Positions 26,131 to 38,079 of a DNA stretch of 64,000 bases are shown here, in pieces. Under the pieces are notes generated by a model. The model had not been told where the DNA came from and did not search any database. It worked only from the letters and a program-made list of their open reading frames with translations. A program made the position numbers and the translations under genes. The first letter of the stretch is position 1. Each line of letters begins with the position of its first letter. The stretch is from Paramecium sonneborni (taxonomy: Eukaryota; Ciliophora; Oligohymenophorea; Peniculida; Parameciidae): the NCBI GenBank assembly GCA_905182985.1, contig CAJJDN010000007.1, forward strand, positions 805,491-869,490, written 5' to 3'.

Positions 26131-27459
26131 ATGTACCTTTCTTTGAAGACTTAATTACGATTAGCTAATTTAATATCTATTATTGCAGAAGGAGAGAAGA
26201 AAACAGAAATATTTCGATAAGTGTTAGCTGAACAAAGAATGTTTCAACCATACACAGCTTTTAAAAGACTGGATTAAATGAGAACTGGAGAATTAACATT
26301 TGAAGATTTGTTCGATTTTTTAGTAGACAATAAAATAAATGCATCATAAGCATAAGCTGAATATTTAATGAGAAAATTAGATTAGAATAGGGATGGTAGA
26401 ATTACATATCCAGAGTAAACAATGTATCTATGAGTCTAGTTTTGCTAAGTCAATATTACCAAAAGAAGACTCAAGATTGAGATAAATTGCATCCCTAAGA
26501 GATTCTTACTCATTAGATAAAAATATGTTGTTACCAGCTGAAGTAGAGTGGGGGCTTTCTAAAATTTTCTACTAAGAAATTTAAAATTATAAGTATATTC
26601 AGACTTATTGAGATTAGCTCAATTTCAACAGCTTAAGAAATTTTAACAACTAGTGCAGATTTTACCTCTCTTGATGCATTTAAATGTATTGATGTACAAT
26701 TTTTAGGATATATAACTATTGAAAAGTAAGATGTTTTATAAATTATTTAGCCTTTAAGAATTCTTAATTTAAAATGGAGTTAGATTATCTTTTGATGATT
26801 TAATTGCATTTTTTAGAGTTGTAGATTAAGATGCAGATGGAAAAATTAATTATTCAGAATTACTCTAAGCAATAACTTTTACTCCAGATTATTTTTCATA
26901 AGAAAGATAATATATAGATGAACTAAGAAAGAATAGAGATAGAATAATTCAATTAGAAAGAGAAAAAGAAGAAATTGATAATCTTAGAAGAAGTAGAGAA
27001 AGAGTTGAAGAGCTAAAAAAAAGCAGAGAATATTTAGAATAATTAGAAGAACTTAAAAAAAGTAGAGAAAAAGTTGAATAATTAGAAAAATTAAGAAACA
27101 GTCGTGAAGGACAAGAAGATCTTAAAAAAAGTAGAGAAAGATTAGAAAATCTAAAAAATAGTAGAGAATATTAATAAGATTTAAAAATTAGTACAGAAAG
27201 ATTAGAGGATTTAAAAAAAAGTAGGGAAAGATTAGAAGATTTAAAAAAAAGTCGAGAGAGATTAAATTAATTAGAGGAGTTAAGAAAAAGTAGATAAAAA
27301 TAAGAAGAATTAGAAGAATTGAAAAAAAGTAGAGAAAGACAAATTTAAATTGAAGATTTAAAAAAAAGTAGAGAACGTCTTGAAGATCTTCGAAATAGTC
27401 GAGAAAAGCTATAATAATAGGAATTTGAAAGAAAAAATAACGAGAAAATGGAAGAACTA
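26131..27459 (+). CDS. EF-hand coiled-coil protein, 5' part (first artefact copy)
   Basis: Contains the only ATG-bearing copy of the gene start. Frame continues MYLSLK... through four EF-hand regions and into the coiled coil, then is cut by the N at 27460. From 26133 on it is duplicated at 27461-28787, so it is not a separate gene. Introns 26415-26439, 26593-26617, 26726-26750. See the entry at 27461-29279. Confidence 0.75.
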
Positions 27460-28787
27460 NGTACCTTTCTTTGAAGACTTAATTACGATTAGCTAATTTA
27501 ATATCTATTATTGCAGAAGGAGAGAAGAAAACAGAAATATTTCGATAAGTGTTAGCTGAACAAAGAATGTTTCAACCATACACAGCTTTTAAAAGACTGG
27601 ATTAAATGAGAACTGGAGAATTAACATTTGAAGATTTGTTCGATTTTTTAGTAGACAATAAAATAAATGCATCATAAGCATAAGCTGAATATTTAATGAG
27701 AAAATTAGATTAGAATAGGGATGGTAGAATTACATATCCAGAGTAAACAATGTATCTATGAGTCTAGTTTTGCTAAGTCAATATTACCAAAAGAAGACTC
27801 AAGATTGAGATAAATTGCATCCCTAAGAGATTCTTACTCATTAGATAAAAATATGTTGTTACCAGCTGAAGTAGAGTGGGGGCTTTCTAAAATTTTCTAC
27901 TAAGAAATTTAAAATTATAAGTATATTCAGACTTATTGAGATTAGCTCAATTTCAACAGCTTAAGAAATTTTAACAACTAGTGCAGATTTTACCTCTCTT
28001 GATGCATTTAAATGTATTGATGTACAATTTTTAGGATATATAACTATTGAAAAGTAAGATGTTTTATAAATTATTTAGCCTTTAAGAATTCTTAATTTAA
28101 AATGGAGTTAGATTATCTTTTGATGATTTAATTGCATTTTTTAGAGTTGTAGATTAAGATGCAGATGGAAAAATTAATTATTCAGAATTACTCTAAGCAA
28201 TAACTTTTACTCCAGATTATTTTTCATAAGAAAGATAATATATAGATGAACTAAGAAAGAATAGAGATAGAATAATTCAATTAGAAAGAGAAAAAGAAGA
28301 AATTGATAATCTTAGAAGAAGTAGAGAAAGAGTTGAAGAGCTAAAAAAAAGCAGAGAATATTTAGAATAATTAGAAGAACTTAAAAAAAGTAGAGAAAAA
28401 GTTGAATAATTAGAAAAATTAAGAAACAGTCGTGAAGGACAAGAAGATCTTAAAAAAAGTAGAGAAAGATTAGAAAATCTAAAAAATAGTAGAGAATATT
28501 AATAAGATTTAAAAATTAGTACAGAAAGATTAGAGGATTTAAAAAAAAGTAGGGAAAGATTAGAAGATTTAAAAAAAAGTCGAGAGAGATTAAATTAATT
28601 AGAGGAGTTAAGAAAAAGTAGATAAAAATAAGAAGAATTAGAAGAATTGAAAAAAAGTAGAGAAAGACAAATTTAAATTGAAGATTTAAAAAAAAGTAGA
28701 GAACGTCTTGAAGATCTTCGAAATAGTCGAGAAAAGCTATAATAATAGGAATTTGAAAGAAAAAATAACGAGAAAATGGAAGAACTA
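26133..28787 (+). repeat. Assembly artefact: 1327-bp direct repeat around N at 27460
   Basis: 26133-27459 and 27461-28787 appear base-for-base identical (offset 1328), including introns. The repeat begins exactly after and ends exactly before a single N, as expected when two overlapping contig ends were joined without being merged. Confidence 0.9.
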
Positions 28788-29279
28788 AAGAAATCTAGAG
28801 AAAGAATTGAAGAGCTTAAAAAGTAAAGAAAACAAATTGAGGAATAAAGAATTTATTAGGAGATGTTAGAATTATAAAAAAGATAAAAAGAAGAGATAGA
28901 TTTGTTAAAGAATTAAGAAAGATTATAAGATTTGAAAAAGAGTAGAGAGAAAATAGATTAAATTGAAAATTTAAGAAGAAGTAGAGAATAAGAAAGAGCA
29001 ATACAAGAAATGAGAAGAAGCAGAGAAAAAATATAATAATTTAAAGAAGCTGAACTAAGAATTTAATAGTTAGAAAAATAGCATAGAAGTATAGAAAGAA
29101 GCAGATAATTGGAGAAAATAGAAAGAGATTTAGAATATGAGAGATAAAGAAGTTAGGAAAGGATTTAAAGATTAGAATTAGAAGCAGAAATTGAAAGAAA
29201 ATAAAGAGAAAGAGCTTTAGAAGAAGAAATTAATTTTGTTTAAAGTAGAATTTATGATACACCAAAGAAGAGATATTGA
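27461..29279 (+). CDS. EF-hand protein with long LKKSRE coiled coil
   Basis: When the artefact is collapsed (ATG from 26131) the protein is about 581 residues with three 25-nt introns (27743-27767, 27921-27945, 28054-28078). Four EF-hand regions: a degenerate one near residue 45 (DQMRTGELTFEDL), canonical DQNRDGRITYPDF near 84, a degenerate one (VQFLGYITIENLQEFL) and canonical DQDADGKINYSEL near 207. Residues 235-575 form a charged coiled coil built of about ten-residue units ending KKSRE. Such EF-hand plus rod proteins are common in ciliate cortex and cilia; calcium sensing is supported by the two full loops. Ends TPKKRY then TGA. Its 3' half is repeated at 29840-30609. Confidence 0.8.
28240..28830 (+). 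repeat. Degenerate ~30-bp coding repeats (RLEDLKKSRE)
   Basis: Tandem units of about ten codons: ELKKSREYLE, DLKKSRERLE, NLKNSREYQQ, DLKISTERLE, DLKKSRERLE and relatives, some with an extra heptad-like insert. The period of ten is unusual for a coiled coil, which normally favours 7 or 11. Confidence 0.7.
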
Positions 29280-29405
29280 ATTAATATAAAAAATAATGCA
29301 AATAAAACTGATTATTTATAATTGATTTATTTAATATTATTTATATATAATAATTATAAGGAAATATTGTTAAATACTATTTAAAATAAAGACATAATAA
29401 TTGAA

Positions 29406-29838
29406 TCAATTAGACTTAATACCATCAATCCAAAAACCATTTATTATTTATCCATTTTAATCAATAAACTTTCCTTATCCATTCTATTTATTATTTTTCC
29501 ATTCTCCTACATAAATAGAACCATCAGAGTAGTGAAATTCTCCTTATCCTTACTTTTAATCTTCATCCCAATTTCCTATTATAATTAATAAGAATCTATA
29601 TACCTTTGTAATATCTACCATCAGGAAACCAAAATTCTCCATAACCATGCATTTTAGTTCCTTGAATTTAACCTTTATATTTTCTTCCATCATTCCATCT
29701 ATATTCTCCTTCAATCATTTATCCATTATTAAATTAACCTTCAAAGACAGCATCAGTCATAGTTAATTTTCCTTACCCATGTCTAGTTCCATTATTGAAA
29801 TTTCCTTCATAAGTTTCTCCGTTAGCTAAGATTTCTTT
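29406..29838 (-). other. 3' fragment of MORN gene 2 (artefact copy)
   Basis: Duplicate of 30736-31168, cut at the N. Not an independent gene. Confidence 0.85.
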
Positions 29839-29839
29839 N

Positions 29840-30609
29840 TAAAAATTAGTACAGAAAGATTAGAGGATTTAAAAAAAAGTAGGGAAAGATTAGAAGATTT
29901 AAAAAAAAGTCGAGAGAGATTAAATTAATTAGAGGAGTTAAGAAAAAGTAGATAAAAATAAGAAGAATTAGAAGAATTGAAAAAAAGTAGAGAAAGACAA
30001 ATTTAAATTGAAGATTTAAAAAAAAGTAGAGAACGTCTTGAAGATCTTCGAAATAGTCGAGAAAAGCTATAATAATAGGAATTTGAAAGAAAAAATAACG
30101 AGAAAATGGAAGAACTAAAGAAATCTAGAGAAAGAATTGAAGAGCTTAAAAAGTAAAGAAAACAAATTGAGGAATAAAGAATTTATTAGGAGATGTTAGA
30201 ATTATAAAAAAGATAAAAAGAAGAGATAGATTTGTTAAAGAATTAAGAAAGATTATAAGATTTGAAAAAGAGTAGAGAGAAAATAGATTAAATTGAAAAT
30301 TTAAGAAGAAGTAGAGAATAAGAAAGAGCAATACAAGAAATGAGAAGAAGCAGAGAAAAAATATAATAATTTAAAGAAGCTGAACTAAGAATTTAATAGT
30401 TAGAAAAATAGCATAGAAGTATAGAAAGAAGCAGATAATTGGAGAAAATAGAAAGAGATTTAGAATATGAGAGATAAAGAAGTTAGGAAAGGATTTAAAG
30501 ATTAGAATTAGAAGCAGAAATTGAAAGAAAATAAAGAGAAAGAGCTTTAGAAGAAGAAATTAATTTTGTTTAAAGTAGAATTTATGATACACCAAAGAAG
30601 AGATATTGA
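29840..30609 (+). other. 3' fragment of EF-hand gene (artefact copy)
   Basis: Duplicate of 28510-29279, beginning at the N in the LKISTERLEDLKKSRE region and ending at TGA. Not an independent gene. Confidence 0.85.
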
Positions 30610-30735
30610 ATTAATATAAAAAATAATGCAAATAAAACTGATTATTTATAATTGATTTATTTAATATTATTTATATATAATAATTATAAGGAAATATTGT
30701 TAAATACTATTTAAAATAAAGACATAATAATTGAA

Positions 30736-31782
30736 TCAATTAGACTTAATACCATCAATCCAAAAACCATTTATTATTTATCCATTTTAATCAATAAACT
30801 TTCCTTATCCATTCTATTTATTATTTTTCCATTCTCCTACATAAATAGAACCATCAGAGTAGTGAAATTCTCCTTATCCTTACTTTTAATCTTCATCCCA
30901 ATTTCCTATTATAATTAATAAGAATCTATATACCTTTGTAATATCTACCATCAGGAAACCAAAATTCTCCATAACCATGCATTTTAGTTCCTTGAATTTA
31001 ACCTTTATATTTTCTTCCATCATTCCATCTATATTCTCCTTCAATCATTTATCCATTATTAAATTAACCTTCAAAGACAGCATCAGTCATAGTTAATTTT
31101 CCTTACCCATGTCTAGTTCCATTATTGAAATTTCCTTCATAAGTTTCTCCGTTAGCTAAGATTTCTTTACCAAATCCATGCTAAAAGTAATAAATAAATA
31201 AAACTTACTTTCAAATCATACAAGAATCTTCCATCATAAATTCCTCCATTTGAATACCAATATTTTCCTTTTCCATGCTATTAATCATCCAACCACTCAC
31301 CTTCCTTATTAAATTTAGTTATATACATATGCATCTCCATCAGAATATATTGATCTACCATGTCCAGATCTGGTTCCTTTATTAAATTGTCCACAATAAT
31401 GAGTACCATCATCCCAATAGTTTTCACCATAACCTTGAAATTAATTATTTTTTAAGCCTCCAACATAGATTGAATCATCAGGTAATTATATAGGAGGTGT
31501 AACATCTAAACCCTCATTTGTAATAGATTAAGGAATTTGATATTCTCCTAGTTTAATAAGCATTTCTCTGACTAAACCATTATGTATAATTGGTATTTGA
31601 ACTTAAGGATCTCGAATTGGGATTGTTGGTTATAATAGTTGGGTTCTCATTATAGGATTTGATTGATTTTATGTACTTAAAGGAAGTAGGTTTTCAGCAC
31701 ATGAGGATATTGGTTTATCAAGGGCAATTACATTTTCTTTATTAGTTTCTATATTATCATTTTTACAGCAAGATCCTCCCAT
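30736..31782 (-). CDS. MORN-repeat protein 2 with MGGSCC N-terminus
   Basis: About 322 residues, three introns (31305-31326, 31181-31208, 30906-30933). Starts MGGSCC: Gly2 for myristoylation, two cysteines for palmitoylation. A Pro/Ile/Gln-rich lead of about 110 residues precedes some eight MORN units (YVGGL, YCGQF, YEGEW, YDGRF, YEGNF, YKGQI, YVGEW). Close in plan to the MORN gene at 13386-14439. Likely a membrane-attached scaffold of the cortex or cilium. It is the intact copy; part of its 3' end is duplicated at 29406-29838. Divergent from the next gene with 29 bp between starts. Confidence 0.85.
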
Positions 31783-31811
31783 ATGTTATTCGTTAATAAT
31801 TTATTATATTA
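31783..31811. promoter_or_regulatory. 29-bp divergent intergenic gap
   Basis: All DNA between the start codons of MORN gene 2 (minus) and the plus-strand gene at 31812. A+T-rich. Confidence 0.5.
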
Positions 31812-32582
31812 ATGATTAACATATAACCAAGAACAAGACAAGAAAGAGTATAAAAATATTATAAATAATAAGGAAGCTTTGAGAGACAAGGATAGAATAG
31901 AGAAGAGCAGAATTGATATTAGAGGTACTTTATATTTAAATTAGTAAAACAGTTGGATTTGAAGCGAGAGGATTAGGAGTTGGTACATTGATACATTAAG
32001 CTCCTCCTTAATCTACTTTATATGTTCCTGGTATCAATAGATTTATTCTAGAAAATGAAAGATTTGATAAGGATTTTGCAGTAGCAGACAAAAAGTAAAG
32101 AGAACACGAAGTTTGGTAAAGGGAAAAAATTATAGAAAGAAAGAGAATAGAAGGACTAGATAGAGAAACTAGAAAATGGGATTATTAAGAAAAGATAGAA
32201 ACTAAAGATTAAGTAAAATTAATGAGTCATACATAATAATTAACCTAAGGTAAAAGAAATTCAAATGGGTAACACATATAATTTATTTATTAGACTTGCT
32301 TATAATCCTATTACTTTAAAATATGATAATAGTGAATAAGGCAATTTATTAAGATAATATGATGACAAAGCTAAAGTTAGATAATTTGTTAGAGCGCATA
32401 ATTTAGATGCTAGAGGCAATACTGGATTTAATATATTAACTGGTGAACAAAGAGGTGGAGTAGAACATATAGTACCTAATCATTTGCGAACTAATTATTA
32501 ACAAAGATTAAGGGAAGTAGATGAATAGTAGAATATTAAACACTATGCTATTTAATAATAGTTATTGAATTAATATGAATGA
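31812..32582 (+). CDS. Conserved-looking basic protein, possible ciliary component
   Basis: About 230 residues, four exons (introns 31848-31872, 31925-31952, 32269-32293), all phases consistent. Rich in K, R, E and Q: an N-terminal helix (EALRDKDRIEKSRIDIR), a middle coiled segment (REHEVWQREKIIERKRIEGL) and a distinctive end, RAHNLDARGNTGFNILTGEQ. The NILTGEQ ending recalls short repeats in axonemal proteins; that is a weak hint only. Family not recognised. Confidence 0.6.
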
Positions 32583-32750
32583 TTATTAACAAACAAATAT
32601 TTAACTAATTCAAAAGATTGATTATATTGAGCAAAAAAAATAATTAAAATTCATCTTATTTTTTATTGTTATTATTTTTATTAGACTTAAGATTGTCTTT
32701 TATCATCAAAATCATTATCACTACAGTCAAAACTGAACTCTCTTTTCTAT

Positions 32751-33187
32751 TCAATTATCTTAGAATACAAAAAGTGTCCAAATAAATTATTTTATTAAAT
32801 AGGCTTTTTAAATTATTGAACTATTATTTATGTTTATTTTAATTAAATAAAATTATAACCATTTACTCTTACTCTTCTTCATCTTCTTATTATTAGTTAG
32901 AGATTTTTTATTATTATTTTGTTATTAAGTTTATTTATTTTTTTTAAGTTAATTATCATCTTTATGATCATTATCTGGAATTTAATCTCTTTATTATAAA
33001 TAAGCCTATAAACTTATGCTAGAATGAGTAGAAATTAAACTCCTTTTAAAAAATTATTAAATGAAATACCATCATCATTTAATTATTCTAAATCAACTTC
33101 GAACTATTCATCATTTTACTTAATCTTCTTTTTGTTTTACACCTCCTCTGAATTCTCTTAAAATTAATATTGTATTCTTTTTAGCAT
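32751..33187 (-). CDS. Small charged protein, unknown
   Basis: About 133 residues if a 35-nt intron is removed (roughly 32983-33019); two shorter introns with a 5-nt exon would also keep frame but are less likely. Starts MLKRIQYQFQEN, then acidic (DEQFEVDLEQLNDDG), then a Lys/Asn/Ser-rich end. The last 40 residues are hydrophobic and may be over-read. No domain. Confidence 0.4.
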
Positions 33188-33272
33188 TCATATTAAATTT
33201 TTTAATATTAATTATTGTATAATTTTATTAATTATATATATATATATATTTCTTATTTGATTCATTAAATTC

Positions 33273-33650
33273 TCATTTACTCTCTAACAATAATTTAATT
33301 TCTTAATCATCAGTAACATCCCAAGGGGTAAGATTTCTCTTTAAAATGAAAAATATTAAAATACCGAATTTTTGCAATTAGTTGAAGCTCCTTTTGATAG
33401 TAGAAATTATACTAATTTTTTATCTCTTTTAAATGCTGCATAGTGGAGAAGAGTATCATCCATCTAATTAAGTTATCCATTTTTATACTTGATTAATTCT
33501 TTTATCTATTGTAAATGTTTAATCAGATAATTTCTATTCTATCAACTTTGTCAACTTTTCATAATTTTGCATATGCAATTATACAACCAGATTATTTGAT
33601 GGTAAATTCTAATATTATAATTAAATTGTTACAGATTATTCTTATCCCAT
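33273..33650 (-). CDS. Small ankyrin-repeat protein
   Basis: About 100 residues, four exons (introns 33609-33632, 33464-33488, 33339-33364). After MGQEQSN (a possible myristoylation start) comes one clear ankyrin unit, DDTLLHYAAFKRDKKLVQFL followed by LSKGAS, and a second partial one, TPWDVTDDQEIKLLLESK. Ankyrin repeats bind protein partners; this may be a small adaptor. Its start codon lies 18 bp from that of the transporter gene on the other strand. Confidence 0.75.
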
Positions 33651-33668
33651 AATATATTAAATTAATTA
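33651..33668. promoter_or_regulatory. 18-bp divergent intergenic gap
   Basis: The entire space between two opposed ATG codons. Too short for separate promoters and 5' leaders, so transcription of one or both genes must start inside this gap or in the neighbour's coding sequence. Confidence 0.55.
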
Positions 33669-35151
33669 ATGACAAATATTTCATCAAAAGATAAGAAAAC
33701 ATTCATTTTGTTTACTCTTCTTTATTTTGTTTAAGGCATCCCTTTAGGATTATGGTCATAGACACTTATGATGATATTACTTGAACATGGTGTACCATAT
33801 ACTAACTTAGGTATAAATCAATGAATTAAGATTATAGCGATGCTTTCGCTTGCCATATATCCATTTTCATTTAAAATGTTAACAGCTCCTTTTTTAGATG
33901 TTTATTATTTAAAATCTATTGGAAAAAGAAGAACTTATGTAATACCAATTTAATATATTATGGCAATTGTTTACTCATTATTATATTTTACACAAATCTC
34001 TACTTGGATCTACAATGTTGAATTACTGACACTAATTGGCTTGATATTAATTCTGTTGTCTGCTCATTAAGATATTGCAGTAGATGGATGGGTTCTCACA
34101 GCATTTAGTTCTGAACATAATCATTTAGGAGCAACTGCATAAACTGTTGGTTAAATGACTGGAGGCATATTCAGTACTACTATATTTTTAACCTTAAATT
34201 CTAAGACTTTTTGTAATTCATACATTTACACTACACCTTAAGAAACAGGTATTCTATCCTTAGATCTATTTTGTTTGATTAATGCATTCTATTTGATTGT
34301 CCTTACTATATATGTTCAATTATTTACTACAGAATCATAAATACAAGAATCTTAGGAAGAAATTAAATAACATGAAATTCAAACTGTATTTAGAAATCTC
34401 AAAGAATTAGCTTCCAAAAAAAATTTATAATTCTTATTTCTTCATCTCTTATTATTTAGATTTTGTTTTTAACCAATATTAACATCTACTTGTATTTATT
34501 TTCATTATTTAATTTATAGCATCCTTACTTATTGCTTAAGGATTGAAAAAAGAGATGATAGCTTATATATAAACTATCATGATTCCAATAAACTTTATTT
34601 TAATTGCTTTAATTGGAAAATATTCTAAAAGAGGAAATGAACTCTAGAAATTCTTTTATTATTTAACATTTAGAATAGCAGAAGCAATTTTAACATATTC
34701 TTCTTTTAAATTATTCCCTGATCTTCTTACTCATGAATCTATTTATTCATATCTTTACTTAGTAAGATTTATTTATTCTATTCTAGATATTTTTTGGAAT
34801 TACATCAAGCTTTTTATCAAATATTTTATTCATTAATCATGGAACTCTTTTTAATAGAATAAGTGATCCTAATGTTGGAGCCACTTCCTTAACTTTAATC
34901 AATAGCATTCATAATTTAGGAGGAGCTGTAAATAGTTTATATAATAGATTTAGATAGTTGAGTCTGTGTCAATTTTATCCTTGTCTCTTTTTTCTTATGA
35001 TTTTGTGGCTTTGTTGACTGTTTGTTTTGGAATCAGTTATTATTTCATTCTTAAAAAACCATTAATAGAAATAACAGCGTATAATCATTTTTATTATCAT
35101 TTTAGATAGAATTAATAATCATGGTAAACTTAGAAAAAGTCAGTTGATTGA
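33669..35151 (+). CDS. SLC33A1: SLC33A1-like acetyl-CoA transporter (MFS)
   Basis: About 458 residues, five exons (introns 33811-33837, 34492-34519, 34762-34786, 34928-34953). Multi-pass membrane protein with the family marks: YPFSFKMLTAPFLDVYY, IGKRRTYVIP, QDIAVDGWVLTAF near TM4-5, and SDPNVGATSLTLINSIHNLG near TM10. SLC33A1 (AT-1) moves acetyl-CoA from cytosol into the ER lumen for acetylation of membrane and secretory proteins. Gene order of exons and frame closure are consistent over the whole length. It is followed after 42 bp by the MAEA-like gene on the same strand. Confidence 0.85.
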
Positions 35152-35193
35152 TCTTTTGTATATAATTTTACATATTATAAATAAATATTTTTA

Positions 35194-36279
35194 ATGACTA
35201 AATTTATCTTATAGTCTTTCTGTTAATAAATATATATAATTCTATTAGTATTGAATAATAGATTGATTACCCTTTTATTAGATTACCTAATGAAATTATT
35301 GTTAAATGTAAGAATAACCATAACTTTGTAGAATTTAAGAATACAAGAAAATAATTAGAACATATAAGGCTGATTAAGTTATAGAGAAAATTAAAGAAAT
35401 TAAAAATGCTCTTGAAGTAAATTAAGAACACGAAAAAAAATATTAAGAATCTTATCTTTAAAGATTAAAATGTGAAGAATGTAGAAATGAAATAAAATTA
35501 TTAAGATCACTAATTTACAATTTATTAAGAGAAGGTTACTTAAAAACAGCATAAAAATTGATACAATTATATAAAATAGATGTAGTATAAAAAGAATGTA
35601 ATAAGTTTTGAATGAGAAATCATAATTGAGGCTAATACAATTATTAAAGATCTAAAATATAAATCATTTAAACTTGCCTTTAAATGGTACTAATAGATAT
35701 CTAGTAAATTAAAAAAATTGAATAGCACATTTTAGAAAAATCTAGTTTGATAATAATATATTGAATATTTGAAACAAGATGTAGATATGGCTTTAAATTA
35801 TATAAGAGATTATCAATTTTTTATGAATTAAGAGAGTATATAAAAAGCAATGGGATGCTTGTTATTTATGAAATACAAGAATATACTTCCTTAATATGAT
35901 GAAAAACGATGGGAAAGATTAATAAAATAATTTAAATAAGAATTGTATAATGTTTATTGTTTTCCAAAAGAATCCCCTTTATTAAGTTACTTAAAGTGTG
36001 GTATCACAACATTAAAATACTTAATATTGTGTTTAAGGTAATTATAAATAGGTGAATAGATGTCCTATTTGTAATAAATATATGCAAGAACTTTCGAAAG
36101 ATTTATTAACAATATAGAAATTAGGATCAACTTGGATTTTTAGAATATCAGGAGAGTTGATGGATGAAAATAATCCACCAATTATATTACCAAATAATTA
36201 AGTTTATAGTTAGAAATCATTATAGTAGACGAATTAATAATAGAATAGATAAGTGTAACAAAGTAGAAATTTAAAATGA
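35194..36279 (+). CDS. MAEA: MAEA/GID9-like subunit of the GID (CTLH) E3 ligase, with an in-frame TGA
   Basis: Parts in order: N-terminal helix (IDYPFIRLPNEIIVK), LisH-like YNLLREGYLKTAQKLIQLY, CTLH/CRA helices (SFKLAFKWYQQISSKLKKL, AMGCLLFMKYKNILP), then the degenerate RING end CPICNKYMQEL and ISGELMDENNPPIILPNN, which matches the MAEA signature NENNPPMMLPNGYVY. GID ligases tag metabolic and other proteins. Introns about 35214-35248, one near 35308-35346, 35598-35616, 36038-36059. Odd point: a TGA at 35748-35750 lies in frame between NSTFQKNLV and QQYIEYLKQD, both conserved-looking. No GT-AG intron removes it without breaking the frame. It is either a nonsense change, a sequence error or recoding. 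Confidence 0.75.
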
Positions 36280-36355
36280 ATGATTGCGTTAGAGTGTATT
36301 TAACTTGATAAAAAATATAAATTCAATAGATTACAAAATGAATTTCAGTTAATAA

Positions 36356-38053
36356 TCAATTAAATCTAGAGAGCCAATTGCATCTGTCTTAATAAAAGCG
36401 TTCAATAAGTTTATTATTATACCTAGGAAATTCAAATAGATCCATATATAAGTGAATAGTTTTAGGATTAGGGAATATACACGAGAAATTCTTTCCTTTT
36501 CTTTTTACTTCTTCAACAGTATGGATAAGCATGTTGAAATCATTCTATGATAGTTTATTCAAACAATTAGAAGTGTTGATATTTGATATTTCTTTTATGT
36601 TCCTTTGATTGTATTTAGGAGGAGAACCAATTTTATAATTGTTCTTATCCCAGAGAGGTACTCCAACAAGATGTAAGACATCTGATATTAAAGAAGTTTT
36701 AATCTTTTTATCAAGAGGAGAACTAGAATTAAGCGATGGTGAAACATTCACCTCTAGAACCCAAGGTTTTAGATTTTCATCAATAAGTACATCAAATCCA
36801 TATAATTCAAAATATCCATTTCTATGTTCTTAAGATTTAGCATTACTATCTAACATAAAGGGTTCTGTTGCAATACATGTTTTTAGAACAACATCTTTAA
36901 TTCTCATAAATAGTTCTCTTGAATTAATTCCTAATTCATCTAGTTTCTTTCTATAAGCTTGATGAGACCATTTAGAACCTTCGTCATCTTTTTATGAATT
37001 TTAATTCTTAACAAAATTAGGTGACAATTTATTAACTGCAAAATTTGTCAAATGTATATATCTTTTAGTAAGATCCTTAGAATTTGTAGAGTATTTTTGG
37101 GTTGCAAATCTTACCAAACCATCCTTATACATATATACTCTTAATGGATCGAAACATGATATTAGTACATAGACTCGTAAATCATATTTATATCCATTAA
37201 TTAAATGAGGATTGTAAATATAATCCATTATTAAAAAGTTTTTATCTTTTTTAACTTTAGATTTCTTACTAATCATTGTTATACCTCTACCTCTTGAATC
37301 TGCACAAGGTTTTTTAATCCAAAGAGTATCCTTTTATGCAGATTCTTATGCCATTAGAAATCTGTCATAATCATATTGTAACAGATATGTATTAGGAATA
37401 AAATTATATTCTTTTGGGTATTTTCTTTTAAATTTACTTAAATTTATCCATAGTAGATCTTTTCTACCCATATTCCAACATCCTGGGAAATGATTGATTT
37501 TTTAATATCTATTCATATTTCTCAAAGTTGTTTTATTACCGATTCCCCATTATACATTCCATTCTTCATCTTCATCATCTTCATCTATTCTTTTAAATCC
37601 TGCCCAATCAAAAGATGTCAATACACATTTATATGGAGCAGATCCCAATACTTTACATGTTAATTAGTATTTTTTAACTTCTTCTTCTGTCATAGGTCTT
37701 GCATTCACCATAGGTCTCTTATCCTCACATACTGGAGGGTACTAAAAAAATATTGTTGGCTCTGTATTCTTTAAAAATGGTAATTGTATTATTGGCCATT
37801 TCTAAGGTACTTCTTCTTAAAATACTACATTTGATTAACTATGTGATCTTCCTTATATAATCTACTATTATTATTGTTATTATTATTATTGTTGAGTTTA
37901 TCCATATTATTAACTTAATGGAGTCTATATTACATGACTTAAGAATAATCTTCTCCCCTATATTGGAGATTTTTGTCTCTAATTTGAATTTCTTCTTTAT
38001 ATTACTGATTATGATAGTGAAATGTCTCCCTTAAGTTATAATTTTTATCTCAT
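36356..38053 (-). CDS. TTLL-family tubulin ligase (probable polyglutamylase or polyglycylase)
   Basis: Intronless, 565 residues. ATP-grasp ligase marks: [17 protein letters not shown] (ATP lysine), [31 protein letters not shown], and [18 protein letters not shown] with the metal-binding E and N. An N-terminal 130-residue extension is Ser/Gln-rich with a Gln run. TTLL enzymes add Glu or Gly chains to tubulin tails in cilia and cortical microtubules, which ciliates use heavily. Substrate choice cannot be read from these motifs. Its upstream part (37279-38053) is duplicated by the artefact at 38395-39169. The next gene upstream ends 26 bp before this start. Confidence 0.9.
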
Positions 38054-38079
38054 ATATAAAATTTAATAATAATTAATAA

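Larger units (their letters stand above)
28510..31168 (+). repeat. Assembly artefact: 1329-bp direct repeat around N at 29839
   Basis: 28510-29838 and 29840-31168 appear identical (offset 1330). The unit holds the 3' half of the EF-hand gene and the 3' part of the second MORN gene. Same signature as the repeat at 26133: it starts and stops at a single N. Confidence 0.9.

Noticed and set aside
26131..31168. Tandem duplication of the EF-hand and MORN genes as a real gene family expansion
   Set aside because: Copies look identical even in introns and spacers, and each boundary coincides with a single N.
35704..35778. Long intron that would remove the in-frame TGA of the MAEA-like gene
   Set aside because: At 75 nt it is far longer than any other intron here and would delete conserved CTLH sequence.
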